This document shows, in pieces, positions 18,248 to 26,869 of a DNA stretch of 64,000 nucleotides. The notes beneath the pieces are model-generated. The model was not told where the DNA came from, did no database searches, and saw nothing but the letters and a program-made list of their open reading frames with translations. Position numbers and translations under genes: made by a program. Each line of letters begins with the position of its first letter. Position 1 is the first letter of the stretch. The DNA comes from CAYJLB01 sp964370845 (lineage in GTDB: Bacteria > Bacillota > Clostridia > Oscillospirales > Ruminococcaceae): the NCBI GenBank assembly GCA_964370845.1, contig CAYJLB010000007.1:1-64000 (forward strand). Direction: 5' to 3'.

Positions 18248-19627
18248 ATGCTTAAAGGTAAACTCGGAAATAGCTCAAAATATGAAATCAATGCAACTTC
18301 AGGACCTCTTTTTAAACAGATATTGCAATTTGTAATTCCACTGATTATAAGCAGTAATTTACAACTTTTATACAACGCTGTAGACGTAATTGTAATTGGT
18401 CAATTTGAGGGGGAAGAAGCCCTTGCAGCTGTTGGCTCAACAGGAGCCTTAACACATTTAATAGTAACAATTTTCCTTGGGCTTTCAATTGGTACAAGTG
18501 TTATTATGTCGAAATATTATGGGCAAAATGACCCTGAGGGAATGTATAGAACCACACATACTTCAATTGCTGTTTCTTTCCTAGGTGGTGCAATTGTAAC
18601 TATAGTGGGTGTATTTGCTTCAAAACCGTTACTACAACTTATGGGAAGTCCAGAGAATGTAATTGGTCTTTCCACAACATATATGCAAATTATTTTCTTA
18701 GGAATGATTCCAAACCTTGTTTACAACTTCGGAAGTGCTTTAATGCGTGCTTTAGGCGACACAAGACGCCCCCTTTACTTCCTTATGATTTCTGGTGTGG
18801 TAAACGTTGTTTTAAACTTGCTTTTTGTAATTGTATTCAAACTAGGGGTAGCTGGAGTTGCACTTGGAACAATTATTTCTCAAACTTGTTCTATGACTTT
18901 AGTTCTCATTGCCCTAAAAGGAAATTCAAATTATTGGAGTTTACGTTTTAAAGAACTCAAAATTTATAAAGATGAACTTATTCAAATTGCAAAAATTGGA
19001 ATACCAGCAGGAATTCAAGGCATGATGTTCTCAATTGCAAACGTTATGATTCAATCTTCAATTAACTCTTTCCAATCAGCTGTAATGGCTGGTACAGCGG
19101 CATCAAACAGTATTGAAAGTTTTATTTATGTTTCAATGAACTCTTTCCACCAAGCTGCAGTAACTTTTACAAGCCAAAATATGGGTGTTAAAAATTATGA
19201 TAGAGTTAAAAAAGTATTGAAATATTGCCTTTTATTAGTAATTGCCGTTTGTGCTATAATGGGAAGCATCGCAATGATTTTCGGAAAAGAATTGATTTCA
19301 TTATACAACGATGATCCTCAAGTTGTGGAATATGGTTTGATTAAACTTTCCATAATTGCCTCAACATACTTTATGTGCGGAATAATGGACGTTTTCGCAG
19401 GACAACTTCGTGGAATGGGATATGGTTTTTCCACTATGATTATTGTTGTTTGTGGAGTTTGTGTTGCTAGAATTATATGGATTTATACAGTTTTTGCTCA
19501 TTTTAACACTCTTGAAGTTTTATTCTATTCATATCCAATCACTTGGACATTAACCGCATTTGCTTACTTAATTTTCTATCTTATTGTAATAAGAAAGTAC
19601 AAAAACCAACCTATCCAGCCTTTGTAG
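18248..19627 (+). CDS. MATE-family efflux transporter
   Basis: 459 residues from ATG 18248 with AAAGGAAAGGAA upstream; the frame opens earlier at 18218 but without a site. Twelve hydrophobic segments arranged in two MatE repeats, with NAVDVIVIGQF and RALGDTRRP typical of the NorM/DinF-like families. These are Na+ or H+ antiporters for cationic drugs or metabolites. The substrate cannot be assigned. A lipoprotein gene follows after 17 bp, so the two may be cotranscribed. Confidence 0.92.
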   Translation: MLKGKLGNSSKYEINATSGPLFKQILQFVIPLIISSNLQLLYNAVDVIVIGQFEGEEALAAVGSTGALTHLIVTIFLGLSIGTSVIMSKYYGQNDPEGMYRTTHTSIAVSFLGGAIVTIVGVFASKPLLQLMGSPENVIGLSTTYMQIIFLGMIPNLVYNFGSALMRALGDTRRPLYFLMISGVVNVVLNLLFVIVFKLGVAGVALGTIISQTCSMTLVLIALKGNSNYWSLRFKELKIYKDELIQIAKIGIPAGIQGMMFSIANVMIQSSINSFQSAVMAGTAASNSIESFIYVSMNSFHQAAVTFTSQNMGVKNYDRVKKVLKYCLLLVIAVCAIMGSIAMIFGKELISLYNDDPQVVEYGLIKLSIIASTYFMCGIMDVFAGQLRGMGYGFSTMIIVVCGVCVARIIWIYTVFAHFNTLEVLFYSYPITWTLTAFAYLIFYLIVIRKYKNQPIQPL

Positions 19628-19644
19628 AAAGGAACGGTATTTTT

Positions 19645-20304
19645 ATGAAAAAATTGTCATTATTTTTAATTTTAATTTTAGTTTTTACAGCTTGTGCAAG
19701 TGATAAAACTACTACTCAACCCAGTGAAACAACTAAGGCGGAAGCAACTATTGCTCAAGAAAATGAGAATTCTTTAATAAATTCACTTTCCTCTCAAGAA
19801 ATTGAAGCAAATGTACAAGGAATTATAACGGAAGTTTTAGATGGACAAATCAAAGTAGAAGCATGGCAAATTGTAAATATAACAAATGAAACTACTTTCA
19901 TAGATAACAATAATGTTGTTGTTAGCAATGAATTTGAGGTAGGAAATTTTGTAGAAATTTACACTTCAGATTTTTACTTAGCAGAAGAAATCACTGCAAA
20001 TGCTGTTTTAAGGAATGACCTTAGACTTGATGTACCTAGCGGTTGTATTCCCGACGGCGAGTCACCTTATGCTTGTAACCCAATAACAGGGGATTTTACT
20101 GGTACAATTATCGATGTTGACGGAAATTTTTTAATAGTTGAACCTAATGAAATCTATGAAGAATTTGAAGGTTTTGAAAGTGTAAAAGTTTTAGTTTTAA
20201 CAGATGAAACTTTTGAAATTGGTACAAAACTTGAAATTTCTTACAATAACTTAGCTGTTGGAACACAGGTTTTTGTGGACGGAATTTTCTTTGAAAAATT
20301 ATAA
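19645..20304 (+). CDS. Hypothetical lipoprotein
   Basis: 219 residues from ATG 19645 after GAAAGGA. The N-terminus MKKLSLFLILILVFTACAS is a lipoprotein signal, with the lipobox cysteine at about residue 17. A Thr/Ser-rich linker leads into about 160 residues of beta-rich sequence containing two similar parts (IITEVLDGQIKVE and TIIDVDGNFLIVE), suggesting a duplicated OB-like or beta-barrel fold. I recognise no family. It lies between the MATE and SDR genes with short gaps. Confidence 0.8.
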   Translation: MKKLSLFLILILVFTACASDKTTTQPSETTKAEATIAQENENSLINSLSSQEIEANVQGIITEVLDGQIKVEAWQIVNITNETTFIDNNNVVVSNEFEVGNFVEIYTSDFYLAEEITANAVLRNDLRLDVPSGCIPDGESPYACNPITGDFTGTIIDVDGNFLIVEPNEIYEEFEGFESVKVLVLTDETFEIGTKLEISYNNLAVGTQVFVDGIFFEKL

Positions 20305-20320
20305 ATTATAGGGGAAAAGT

Positions 20321-21028
20321 ATGGAATTTAAAGATAAAGTAGCTGTAGTAACAGGCGGGGCGAGGGGAATTGGAAAAATAATCGCTGATGAATTTTCTAA
20401 ACAAGGCGCAAGAGTATGTATAATTGACCTTTTGCCAAACGATTATTTTGTTGGAGATATTTCAAAAGAGGAAACTTTGATTGAATTCACAGCGAAAGTA
20501 ATTTCCGACTATGGGAAAGTTGATTTTTTAGTAAACAATGCAATTCCTGCAACAAAAGGACTTGACGAATGTACTTTTGAGGAGTTTAACTATGCACTTA
20601 AAGTCGGAGTTACTGCACCATTTTATCTTACTAAACTTTTTGCTCCTCACTTTACTGAAAATGCTGTAATAACAAACATTTCTTCCTCAAGAGATAGAAT
20701 GAGTCAGGCTCAAACTGAAAGTTATACCGCTGCTAAAGGTGGAATTGCCGCCCTAACTCACGCACTAGCGGTAACTCTTAGCGGAAAGGTTAGAGTTAAT
20801 TCGATTTCTCCAGGGTGGATAGACACTGATTTTACAAAGTATGAGGGGGCAGATGCCACTCAGCACCCAGCTGGCAGGGTAGGAAATCCTCTTGATATTG
20901 CGAATATGGTATTGTTTTTATCCTCGGAAAAAGCTGGATTTATCACTGGTGAAAATATTTGCATTGACGGCGGAATGACTAAACAAATGATTTATCACAA
21001 TGATTTAGGTTGGACTTATAATAAATAA
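20321..21028 (+). CDS. SDR-family oxidoreductase
   Basis: 235 residues, classical short-chain dehydrogenase size. The Rossmann cofactor loop is TGGARGIG (about 11-18), NNA lies near 84, the catalytic Ser is in ISSSRD, and YxxxK is YTAAK (about 132-136). SPGWIDTDF and the C-terminal ICIDGGM are also typical. It reduces or oxidises an unknown carbonyl or alcohol with NAD(P)H. The start is 16 bp after the lipoprotein gene. Confidence 0.92.
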   Translation: MEFKDKVAVVTGGARGIGKIIADEFSKQGARVCIIDLLPNDYFVGDISKEETLIEFTAKVISDYGKVDFLVNNAIPATKGLDECTFEEFNYALKVGVTAPFYLTKLFAPHFTENAVITNISSSRDRMSQAQTESYTAAKGGIAALTHALAVTLSGKVRVNSISPGWIDTDFTKYEGADATQHPAGRVGNPLDIANMVLFLSSEKAGFITGENICIDGGMTKQMIYHNDLGWTYNK

Positions 21029-21068
21029 ATGAATTAATATATCATTTTCGAATTTAATATTACAAAAC

Positions 21069-21106
21069 GGGTGTAACGAAACTTTTTCTTCGTTACACCC
21101 ATTTTT
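21069..21106 (+). terminator. Terminator after the SDR gene
   Basis: 12-bp perfect stem (21069-21080 with 21089-21100), 8-nt loop, then A and TTTTT. Confidence 0.9.
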
Positions 21107-21110
21107 ATTG

Positions 21111-21216
21111 TATAGTAAATTAAGTTAGAAAACACACCAGAAATCAAGCAAAAAAGCTTTGATTTATGCGGTTTTTTGCTTGAGAGTTGTTATTGTTTTC
21201 AGCTTAATTTACTATA
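21111..21216. mobile_element. 106-bp MITE-like element with 14-bp terminal inverted repeats
   Basis: The ends, TATAGTAAATTAAG at 21111-21124 and its exact complement at 21203-21216, bracket an interior with further pairing (CAAGCAAAAAA with TTTTTTGCTTG). There is no reading frame. Termini TA/TATA could be target-site duplication. It sits between the ends of two convergent genes. It could be a miniature inverted-repeat element or simply a large hairpin. Confidence 0.55.
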
Positions 21217-21225
21217 TTTTATTTT

Positions 21226-22440
21226 TTATCTTTTAGCATATTTTTTTGAATAAATTTTAACTGGTTCATTTTTATTTGTAATGGCAATTCCATTTTCAGT
21301 AAAATCATATTTCTCATAAAAATTTATCAATGAAGTAGTGGCAAGTAGTCCTTCAAATCCGCTCTTTTTCAAAGATTTTTCACTGCTGAAAATTAAAAAC
21401 TGTGATAATTTTTTTCCACGAAATTCTTTTGTTACAAAAAGATAATCTATCCAAAGGAATTTTTCATTTTCCTTAGAAAAATCTTTTTTTACATCGCCTT
21501 TTTTTAGGAAAACTATCATTGCAACTGCTTTTTCTTCATGAGTTGCAACAAAAATATCCTCAACATTTCCGCTTGCAAGGTCATTTTTAAACCTTTCTAA
21601 TTGGTTTTCATTTTGCTCCGCTAATAATTTTTCAGCTAAAGCTTTCACATTTTCCTGTTCTTTAAGAGAAACTACTGTGTAATCTTTATAGTTGTTCAAG
21701 TTAATTTCCGCTTTATCGCGATATCCCCAGCCGTCAATTCCACTTCTCCTCAAGGCGCCAAACATTCTATATGTAAAACCGTTGTCCTCTTTTTCTTTAT
21801 CTCGAAGATAAACTTTCGTTTTTTCACGAGTTGTAATTCCGTCAACAGGACATACTGATTTAACAATTTTAAATTCCTCAGGTTTTTTATTACAAACTTT
21901 TCTAACTTCGCTTTCTGGAGTTAAAACTAAAGGTCTAATTAAAGTCAAATCTTTTCTTGAAAGATAACTTTTAGGGGAAAAACAGCCAATTCTACCTTCA
22001 ATATACAAATTCATCATAAAGGTTTCTACAGCGTCATTATAATGATGTCCTAGGGCAATTTTGTTGCAATTATACTCTTTCGCAAGGTCGTGAAGTGCTC
22101 CTCTCCTCATTCTTGCACAAAGGCTACATGGGTGTTCTTCCTTCCTTACTCCAAATACGATTTCCCCTATCTGTGTACGCTTAATCACATATTCAATATC
22201 ATATTTATCACATAATTCTTGCACAGAAGAAAAATCTGTTTGTTGCCCCTCAAATTGGGGGTCTAGCGTCACTGCTACCACTGTATAATCTATTCCGATA
22301 AATCTTTTTAACATAGCAAGTCCAACTAATAAAACTAAGCTATCTTTTCCTCCCGAAACTCCTACTGCAATTCTATCTCCATCTTGAATTAAATCAAATT
22401 CATAAATTGCTTTTCGCATATGTCCTAATATTTTTTGCAT
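21226..22440 (-). CDS. TtcA-like tRNA thiolase fused to a GNAT domain
   Basis: 404 residues. The first about 245 form an N-type ATP pyrophosphatase of the TtcA group, with PP-loop SGGKDS at 29-34 and cysteine pair C105/C108 (HPCSLC) plus C197 (SVCPVDG), the three positions that hold the [4Fe-4S] cluster in TtcA. Family members insert sulfur at C32 of tRNA. From about 285 to 395 a GNAT acetyltransferase-like domain follows, with IDYLFVTKEFRGKKLSQF and INFYEKYDF as acetyl-CoA-fold signatures. The frame is uninterrupted. The role of the acetyltransferase half is unknown. Confidence 0.85.
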   Translation of the reverse strand: MQKILGHMRKAIYEFDLIQDGDRIAVGVSGGKDSLVLLVGLAMLKRFIGIDYTVVAVTLDPQFEGQQTDFSSVQELCDKYDIEYVIKRTQIGEIVFGVRKEEHPCSLCARMRRGALHDLAKEYNCNKIALGHHYNDAVETFMMNLYIEGRIGCFSPKSYLSRKDLTLIRPLVLTPESEVRKVCNKKPEEFKIVKSVCPVDGITTREKTKVYLRDKEKEDNGFTYRMFGALRRSGIDGWGYRDKAEINLNNYKDYTVVSLKEQENVKALAEKLLAEQNENQLERFKNDLASGNVEDIFVATHEEKAVAMIVFLKKGDVKKDFSKENEKFLWIDYLFVTKEFRGKKLSQFLIFSSEKSLKKSGFEGLLATTSLINFYEKYDFTENGIAITNKNEPVKIYSKKYAKR

Positions 22441-22496
22441 AATAATGCCAATCCCTTTCTTTTAATAAACTTTCACCATAATAAAATTCATCTAAA

Positions 22497-22538
22497 ACGA
22501 ATTTGTGCCTTTCGGAAATAACCGAAAAGCACAAATTT
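22497..22538 (-). terminator. Terminator of the 61-residue gene
   Basis: A 9-bp plus 6-bp stem (22500-22515 with 22522-22537, one mismatch), 6-nt loop, and GTTTTAG on the minus-strand 3' side. Confidence 0.7.
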
Positions 22539-22552
22539 ATTATTTTTAATCC

Positions 22553-22738
22553 TTACAAATCGTCAACATCTTGTACCGGCATATCCATTGGGTCAGTAGG
22601 AACTCCTGTATAACTTCCATTTGGGTCGCAAGCTAAATCACGCATAGAAACGATTTCTTCAACTTTTTTCTTAATTCGCTTAGCTTTTTTTCCAATATCT
22701 AAAGAATTGTTTAGACTTGTATTATCAATTTTATCCAT
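22553..22738 (-). CDS. Small hypothetical protein with DPNGSYTG motif
   Basis: 61 residues. A lysine-rich helix (about 15-32) is followed by DPNGSYTGVPTDP and an acidic end, QDVDDL. The gene has its own AAAGGAG site, an 8-bp hairpin (22758-22776) directly before that site, and a terminator, so it looks genuine. I do not recognise a function. The layout recalls small conserved clostridial proteins with a similar GSYTG segment, but that is memory, not a search. Confidence 0.65.
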   Translation of the reverse strand: MDKIDNTSLNNSLDIGKKAKRIKKKVEEIVSMRDLACDPNGSYTGVPTDPMDMPVQDVDDL

Positions 22739-22825
22739 TTTGTTTTTTCTCCTTTTTAATGATAAGATTTATCATTTATTTATAGAGTTATTTTAACAAA
22801 ACGAATAGATTTTATACCTTAACTT

Positions 22826-23218
22826 CTAAGATAATTTAGAGTTAGTTTTTACCATAAATTTTTCTGCATTTAAAACAAATCTTGTGTGAGTAGCTTCGCC
22901 GATTTTTCCAACTTTATCAAAAGCCTCTACTTCAAAACAAACTTGTTTGCCCTCAACTTTAACTACTTTCGCAATAGCATAAACTTCAATACCATTTGGA
23001 GAAGCAGAAAGATGTTTTGCATTCATTTCAGTTCCTACAGAAGTTTCTCCATCTTCAAGCGCTTCAGCAATACAATTCATTGCTGCATTTTCCATTAAAG
23101 AAATCATCATAGGAGTGGAAAAAACTTCTAGCGTTCCACTTCCAACAGTGCAAGCAAGCATCTCCTTAGTAACAACCCACTTAGTTTCATATGTTTTTCC
23201 AAGTTCTATATTTTTCAT
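22826..23218 (-). CDS. Hotdog-fold thioesterase, FlK-like
   Basis: 130 residues. The family resembles fluoroacetyl-CoA thioesterase FlK: STPMMISLMENAA holds the Thr and Glu, and KHLSASP the His, that form the FlK catalytic set. In anaerobes such proteins are usually generic acyl-CoA thioesterases and the substrate is unknown. It lies 26 bp after the LTA-synthase-like gene on the same strand. Start ATG follows AGAGAGG. Confidence 0.82.
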   Translation of the reverse strand: MKNIELGKTYETKWVVTKEMLACTVGSGTLEVFSTPMMISLMENAAMNCIAEALEDGETSVGTEMNAKHLSASPNGIEVYAIAKVVKVEGKQVCFEVEAFDKVGKIGEATHTRFVLNAEKFMVKTNSKLS

Positions 23219-23244
23219 AAAAATGTAAACCTCTCTTAAAATAA

Positions 23245-25059
23245 CTATTTTATTTCTAACGTGTATTTTGCACCTAAAACAATGTCATATGTAATAGTGT
23301 CAAGAATGTCATCTCTACCCTTTGAAACTTTACTGTGGTTTGAGGTGTAAACTGGGGCATAATCAATTCTTTCTAAAACAGAAGTTGAAACTTCATTAGT
23401 TTCAAGTCCCGCTGTTTCAAGCAATAAATGTGGCAAGTAGAAAGAAGATACTGTTTCCTCAGGCATATTTGAATAATCTAATCCCATATTATCCCAAATG
23501 AAATATGTTTGATTATAAAGTTTGTCAGAATTGTTTCCGTATAAATTTATATTATCATAAACTGAATCTATTCCTCCCATAGAAGGGAAGTGGTCACCCA
23601 CAAACAATACAATTGTTGGTTCATCAATTTTTTCAAGTTCTTCTAAAAAAGCCTTTAAATCAGCTAACATTAGCTCTACACCTTCAAAATAAATATCGAT
23701 TTGTGGTCGCATTTCATCTTGATAAGGCTGATGATTTTGCATTGTAGTAGTATGTACAAAAACAGGCTCATCTGTATTTGTAATAAGCTCGTTAACTTGA
23801 TTAAAAATAGTTTTATCAGAAATATAATCTCTATAATATTCCAATTCAACAGTCATATTATCTTCGAAAATCATATTATCAAAACCAAAGTTTGAATAAA
23901 TTTCATCTCTCTCATAAAAATATCTATCAAAAGTATGTATATAATTTGTGTTGTAGCCTAAATCGTTATACTGTGAAACTATGGTAGTTTGCTGTTGTTC
24001 AAGTAGAATGTTTTGAGGCATATTTACGTCGTTTAATGACCTTATTGGAAGTCCAAATAATAATTCAAACTCAGTTTTTACAGTAAATCCGGCAAAGGTA
24101 GGCACAACGGTTTCCCCATAAAAACTATCCTCTAAAATTGTATCGAAATCCGCATAAATATCACCATCAATATATAATTCCTCAAAAACTCTAAAGTCAG
24201 CAAATGCTTCTGACATAATTGTTATCACGTTAGGTTTTACTTGTGCTACTTCAGTTGGAACTTCTTCATCAGCAACATCCACAAGAGTTTGAATTGAATA
24301 TCTAGAGTAATTATCAGGTTCCTCAATATCGTGTCCAAGTTGTTCAGTAGTAGTTTGAGTTAAAAAAGCTAAAAAGCTATTATTTTCAAACTTATCATTC
24401 ATATCAACGTAGTTTGCACCCGAAGTAGTGTCGATTTCAAAGAAAGAATAAACAGGAGTAGCTATCATAGGCGACAATAAAAATGTTACGAACAAAGCAA
24501 ATATAGCCACAGAACCAGTAATTCTTTTTGCAATTTTTACCTTTATCTCATAATTGAAATAAAAAACTGCAAAAATATAACCAAGAACTAATAACACACA
24601 AAAAACTAACAGAGGACTTATATTTATATAAGCCATAAACCCTTGCATATCCCCAGCCGCTTTAGTATTTGTTGCAATAATTAAGTCAGTAATAGTAAAG
24701 TGCACTCCGCTTGTACCGAATTTAAAGAGTTCCACTATAGAGAGAATGGTTAAAAAAACACCCTCCACAAAAACTGCGATGTACGATTTCTTGAATAAGA
24801 GAAGAAATCCAAATAAAATAATTGTAGCTATTATTACATTAAATACCACAATCGTAGGTTTTTCTATTGCAAAAAGAAGATATTCCATCGCCGATTGCAT
24901 TTGAATTATTTCTATAACACTTGTAATAAACAAAGGAAACATTACCAATAGTATAATTCCAGCCATGCTGTACTTTTCTTTATTTTTTTCGCGAATAACA
25001 TTCAAAGCTTTAATTTTTTCTTTAAATTTGCTAAGAAATTTACTGTTCTGCATTTTCAT
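23245..25059 (-). CDS. LTA synthase/phosphoglycerol transferase family protein
   Basis: 604 residues. Five transmembrane helices (between about 30 and 200) precede an extracellular sulfatase-type domain. The metal ligand glutamate is in MSEAFADF (284), the likely nucleophile threonine is T326 (TxxTEFELL), and VGDHFPSMGG carries the other metal ligands. Family members polymerise glycerol phosphate from phosphatidylglycerol onto lipoteichoic acid or glycans. An in-frame ATG at 25053 is an alternative start. The paralogue's exact product is not determinable. Confidence 0.9.
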   Translation of the reverse strand: MKMQNSKFLSKFKEKIKALNVIREKNKEKYSMAGIILLVMFPLFITSVIEIIQMQSAMEYLLFAIEKPTIVVFNVIIATIILFGFLLLFKKSYIAVFVEGVFLTILSIVELFKFGTSGVHFTITDLIIATNTKAAGDMQGFMAYINISPLLVFCVLLVLGYIFAVFYFNYEIKVKIAKRITGSVAIFALFVTFLLSPMIATPVYSFFEIDTTSGANYVDMNDKFENNSFLAFLTQTTTEQLGHDIEEPDNYSRYSIQTLVDVADEEVPTEVAQVKPNVITIMSEAFADFRVFEELYIDGDIYADFDTILEDSFYGETVVPTFAGFTVKTEFELLFGLPIRSLNDVNMPQNILLEQQQTTIVSQYNDLGYNTNYIHTFDRYFYERDEIYSNFGFDNMIFEDNMTVELEYYRDYISDKTIFNQVNELITNTDEPVFVHTTTMQNHQPYQDEMRPQIDIYFEGVELMLADLKAFLEELEKIDEPTIVLFVGDHFPSMGGIDSVYDNINLYGNNSDKLYNQTYFIWDNMGLDYSNMPEETVSSFYLPHLLLETAGLETNEVSTSVLERIDYAPVYTSNHSKVSKGRDDILDTITYDIVLGAKYTLEIK

Positions 25060-25278
25060 CTCACCTTTCTAGGAAATTTATATATAAAAATAAATAAAAA
25101 TTTTACATGGTGAATTATTTATCAAAAATATAAACTAAAATTTATTTAATTTTAACATAAATACAGATTTTTTTCAATAATATTTTAACCAAATAAAAAC
25201 ACAAATACTACGGTAAAATTATCTATATTTGTATATTTGCACAATTTAATATACAAATTGTATTATAACTCCTAAATA

Positions 25279-26118
25279 CTACATATTATCGGCGATGTAT
25301 TTTGTATAAAGTTCGCCTTTTGAAAAATTTGTTCCCTTTGCAATTTGCTTACAAGCATCAACGGGACGCATTCCCTTGTCAACCAAAATCATTACTTGTT
25401 CCATTGCACTTTCAAGGGTTAATTCTTCGCTGTTTTCACTTTCTTTATAGCCCTCTAAGACAAGGACAAATTCGCCTTTTGGAGTTTTTTCTTTATAATA
25501 CTCCAAAGCCTTTGAAAGAGTAATTCTTATTGCCTGTTCAAAAACTTTTGTCAATTCTCTACATAAAGAAATTTTCCTGTCCCCAAAAAACTTGTAAAAA
25601 TCTTCTAAAGTGTTGACCAATTTATGCGGTGCTTCGTAGAAAATTAAGGTTTCAGTGTGCCTTTCAATTGACGCTAAATGTTCATAACGATTTTTTTTAT
25701 TTGTTGATAAAAATCCTTGAAAAGAAAATCTTGAGGTCGCAAGTCCGCTAATTGCAAGGGCAGAAACTACCGCCGACGGTCCTGGAATAACCACAACTTC
25801 AATATTATTTTCAACGCAAAGTTTTACTAAATCTTCCCCTGGGTCGCTTATGCAGGGCATTCCTGCATCGGTTACAATTGCACAATTTTCCCCCGAAATT
25901 AGCCTTGAAACAATCATTTCTCCACTTTGTTTTGCATTATGTTCATAATAACTTACCAAAGGCTTTTTTATCTCAAGATAGTTCAAGAGTTTACCCGTTA
26001 CCCTTGTATCCTCGGCGGCAACAAAGTCTACCTCCCTTAAAGTTTCCACCGCCCTATATGTTAAATCGGATAAGTTTCCAATAGGAGTTCCTACTACAAA
26101 AAGTTTTCCTGACGACAT
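25279..26118 (-). CDS. rsmI: 16S rRNA 2'-O-methyltransferase RsmI
   Basis: 279 residues. RsmI methylates the ribose of C1402 in 16S rRNA. The tetrapyrrole-methylase fold is evident from LFVVGTPIGNLSDLTYRA, AAEDTR and TDAGMPCISDPG. ATG 26118 begins one base after the stop of trmN6 and uses GAGGAAAG within that gene's end. A longer frame to 26148 lacks a site. It is the third gene of dus-trmN6-rsmI. Confidence 0.95.
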   Translation of the reverse strand: MSSGKLFVVGTPIGNLSDLTYRAVETLREVDFVAAEDTRVTGKLLNYLEIKKPLVSYYEHNAKQSGEMIVSRLISGENCAIVTDAGMPCISDPGEDLVKLCVENNIEVVVIPGPSAVVSALAISGLATSRFSFQGFLSTNKKNRYEHLASIERHTETLIFYEAPHKLVNTLEDFYKFFGDRKISLCRELTKVFEQAIRITLSKALEYYKEKTPKGEFVLVLEGYKESENSEELTLESAMEQVMILVDKGMRPVDACKQIAKGTNFSKGELYTKYIADNM

Positions 26119-26119
26119 C

Positions 26120-26851
26120 TTAATCACTTTCCTCTCTTGGTTTTCCATAAATTCGCATTAATTCATCAGAAAATCCATTTTCCCCTTGAACATAAAGCTG
26201 ATTTTCCACAGTCATAAATGGTTTTGCTCCCTTTTTGCCTTCGATTAAAAATAACCACGGTGCTGTTTGTGGTGTTTTGCTTACAAAGCGAATTTTTTTC
26301 GGTTCAATGTTAAATTTTTTCATTGCAACAATAACATCTGAAAGCCTTTCTGGACGGTTGCAAATACAAAGTTTTCCACCAAATTTTAACATTTTGCTTG
26401 CTGTTTCACATACATCATCAATGTTACAAAGAACTTCGTGGCGGGCGATAGAAACTGCATCGGTATCATTTTTTGCCCCTGTTCCACTAATTTTATAAGG
26501 CGGATTACAAGTAACAACATCAAGTTCATCTTTAGGAAATCCCTCAAAAACTTCTTTTAAGTCAGCACATTTTGCAGTTATTCCCGAAATACCAGATTTT
26601 TCAAAAGATAAAAGTTGTTGTTTAACCGCTTTTTCTTGAATTTCCACCGTCAAAATGCTTTTGGGTTCAAAGTTTTTCTTCATTAAAATTGCAACAATTC
26701 CATTTCCGCTACAAAGGTCACAAACTTTGTCTTTATGCCTTGGTTTAGCAAAATCAGCGAGCAAAAAAGCATCTGTACCAAACCGATGTTCCTCACTTAC
26801 ACAAATTTCAAAACCTTTTCCTAAATCTTCAAAAGTAAAATCTTCCGACAT
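26120..26851 (-). CDS. tRNA1(Val) (adenine-N6)-methyltransferase TrmN6 family
   Basis: 243 residues. A Rossmann-type SAM methyltransferase with motif I DLCSGNGIVAIL (about 44-55) and catalytic NPPY (about 113-116), which marks amino-group N6 methylation. In E. coli the family member modifies A37 of tRNA-Val; substrate specificity here is inferred. It is clustered with dus and rsmI, all RNA-modifying enzymes. Confidence 0.88.
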   Translation of the reverse strand: MSEDFTFEDLGKGFEICVSEEHRFGTDAFLLADFAKPRHKDKVCDLCSGNGIVAILMKKNFEPKSILTVEIQEKAVKQQLLSFEKSGISGITAKCADLKEVFEGFPKDELDVVTCNPPYKISGTGAKNDTDAVSIARHEVLCNIDDVCETASKMLKFGGKLCICNRPERLSDVIVAMKKFNIEPKKIRFVSKTPQTAPWLFLIEGKKGAKPFMTVENQLYVQGENGFSDELMRIYGKPREESD

Positions 26852-26869
26852 TTTTATCCTCCATTGAAA

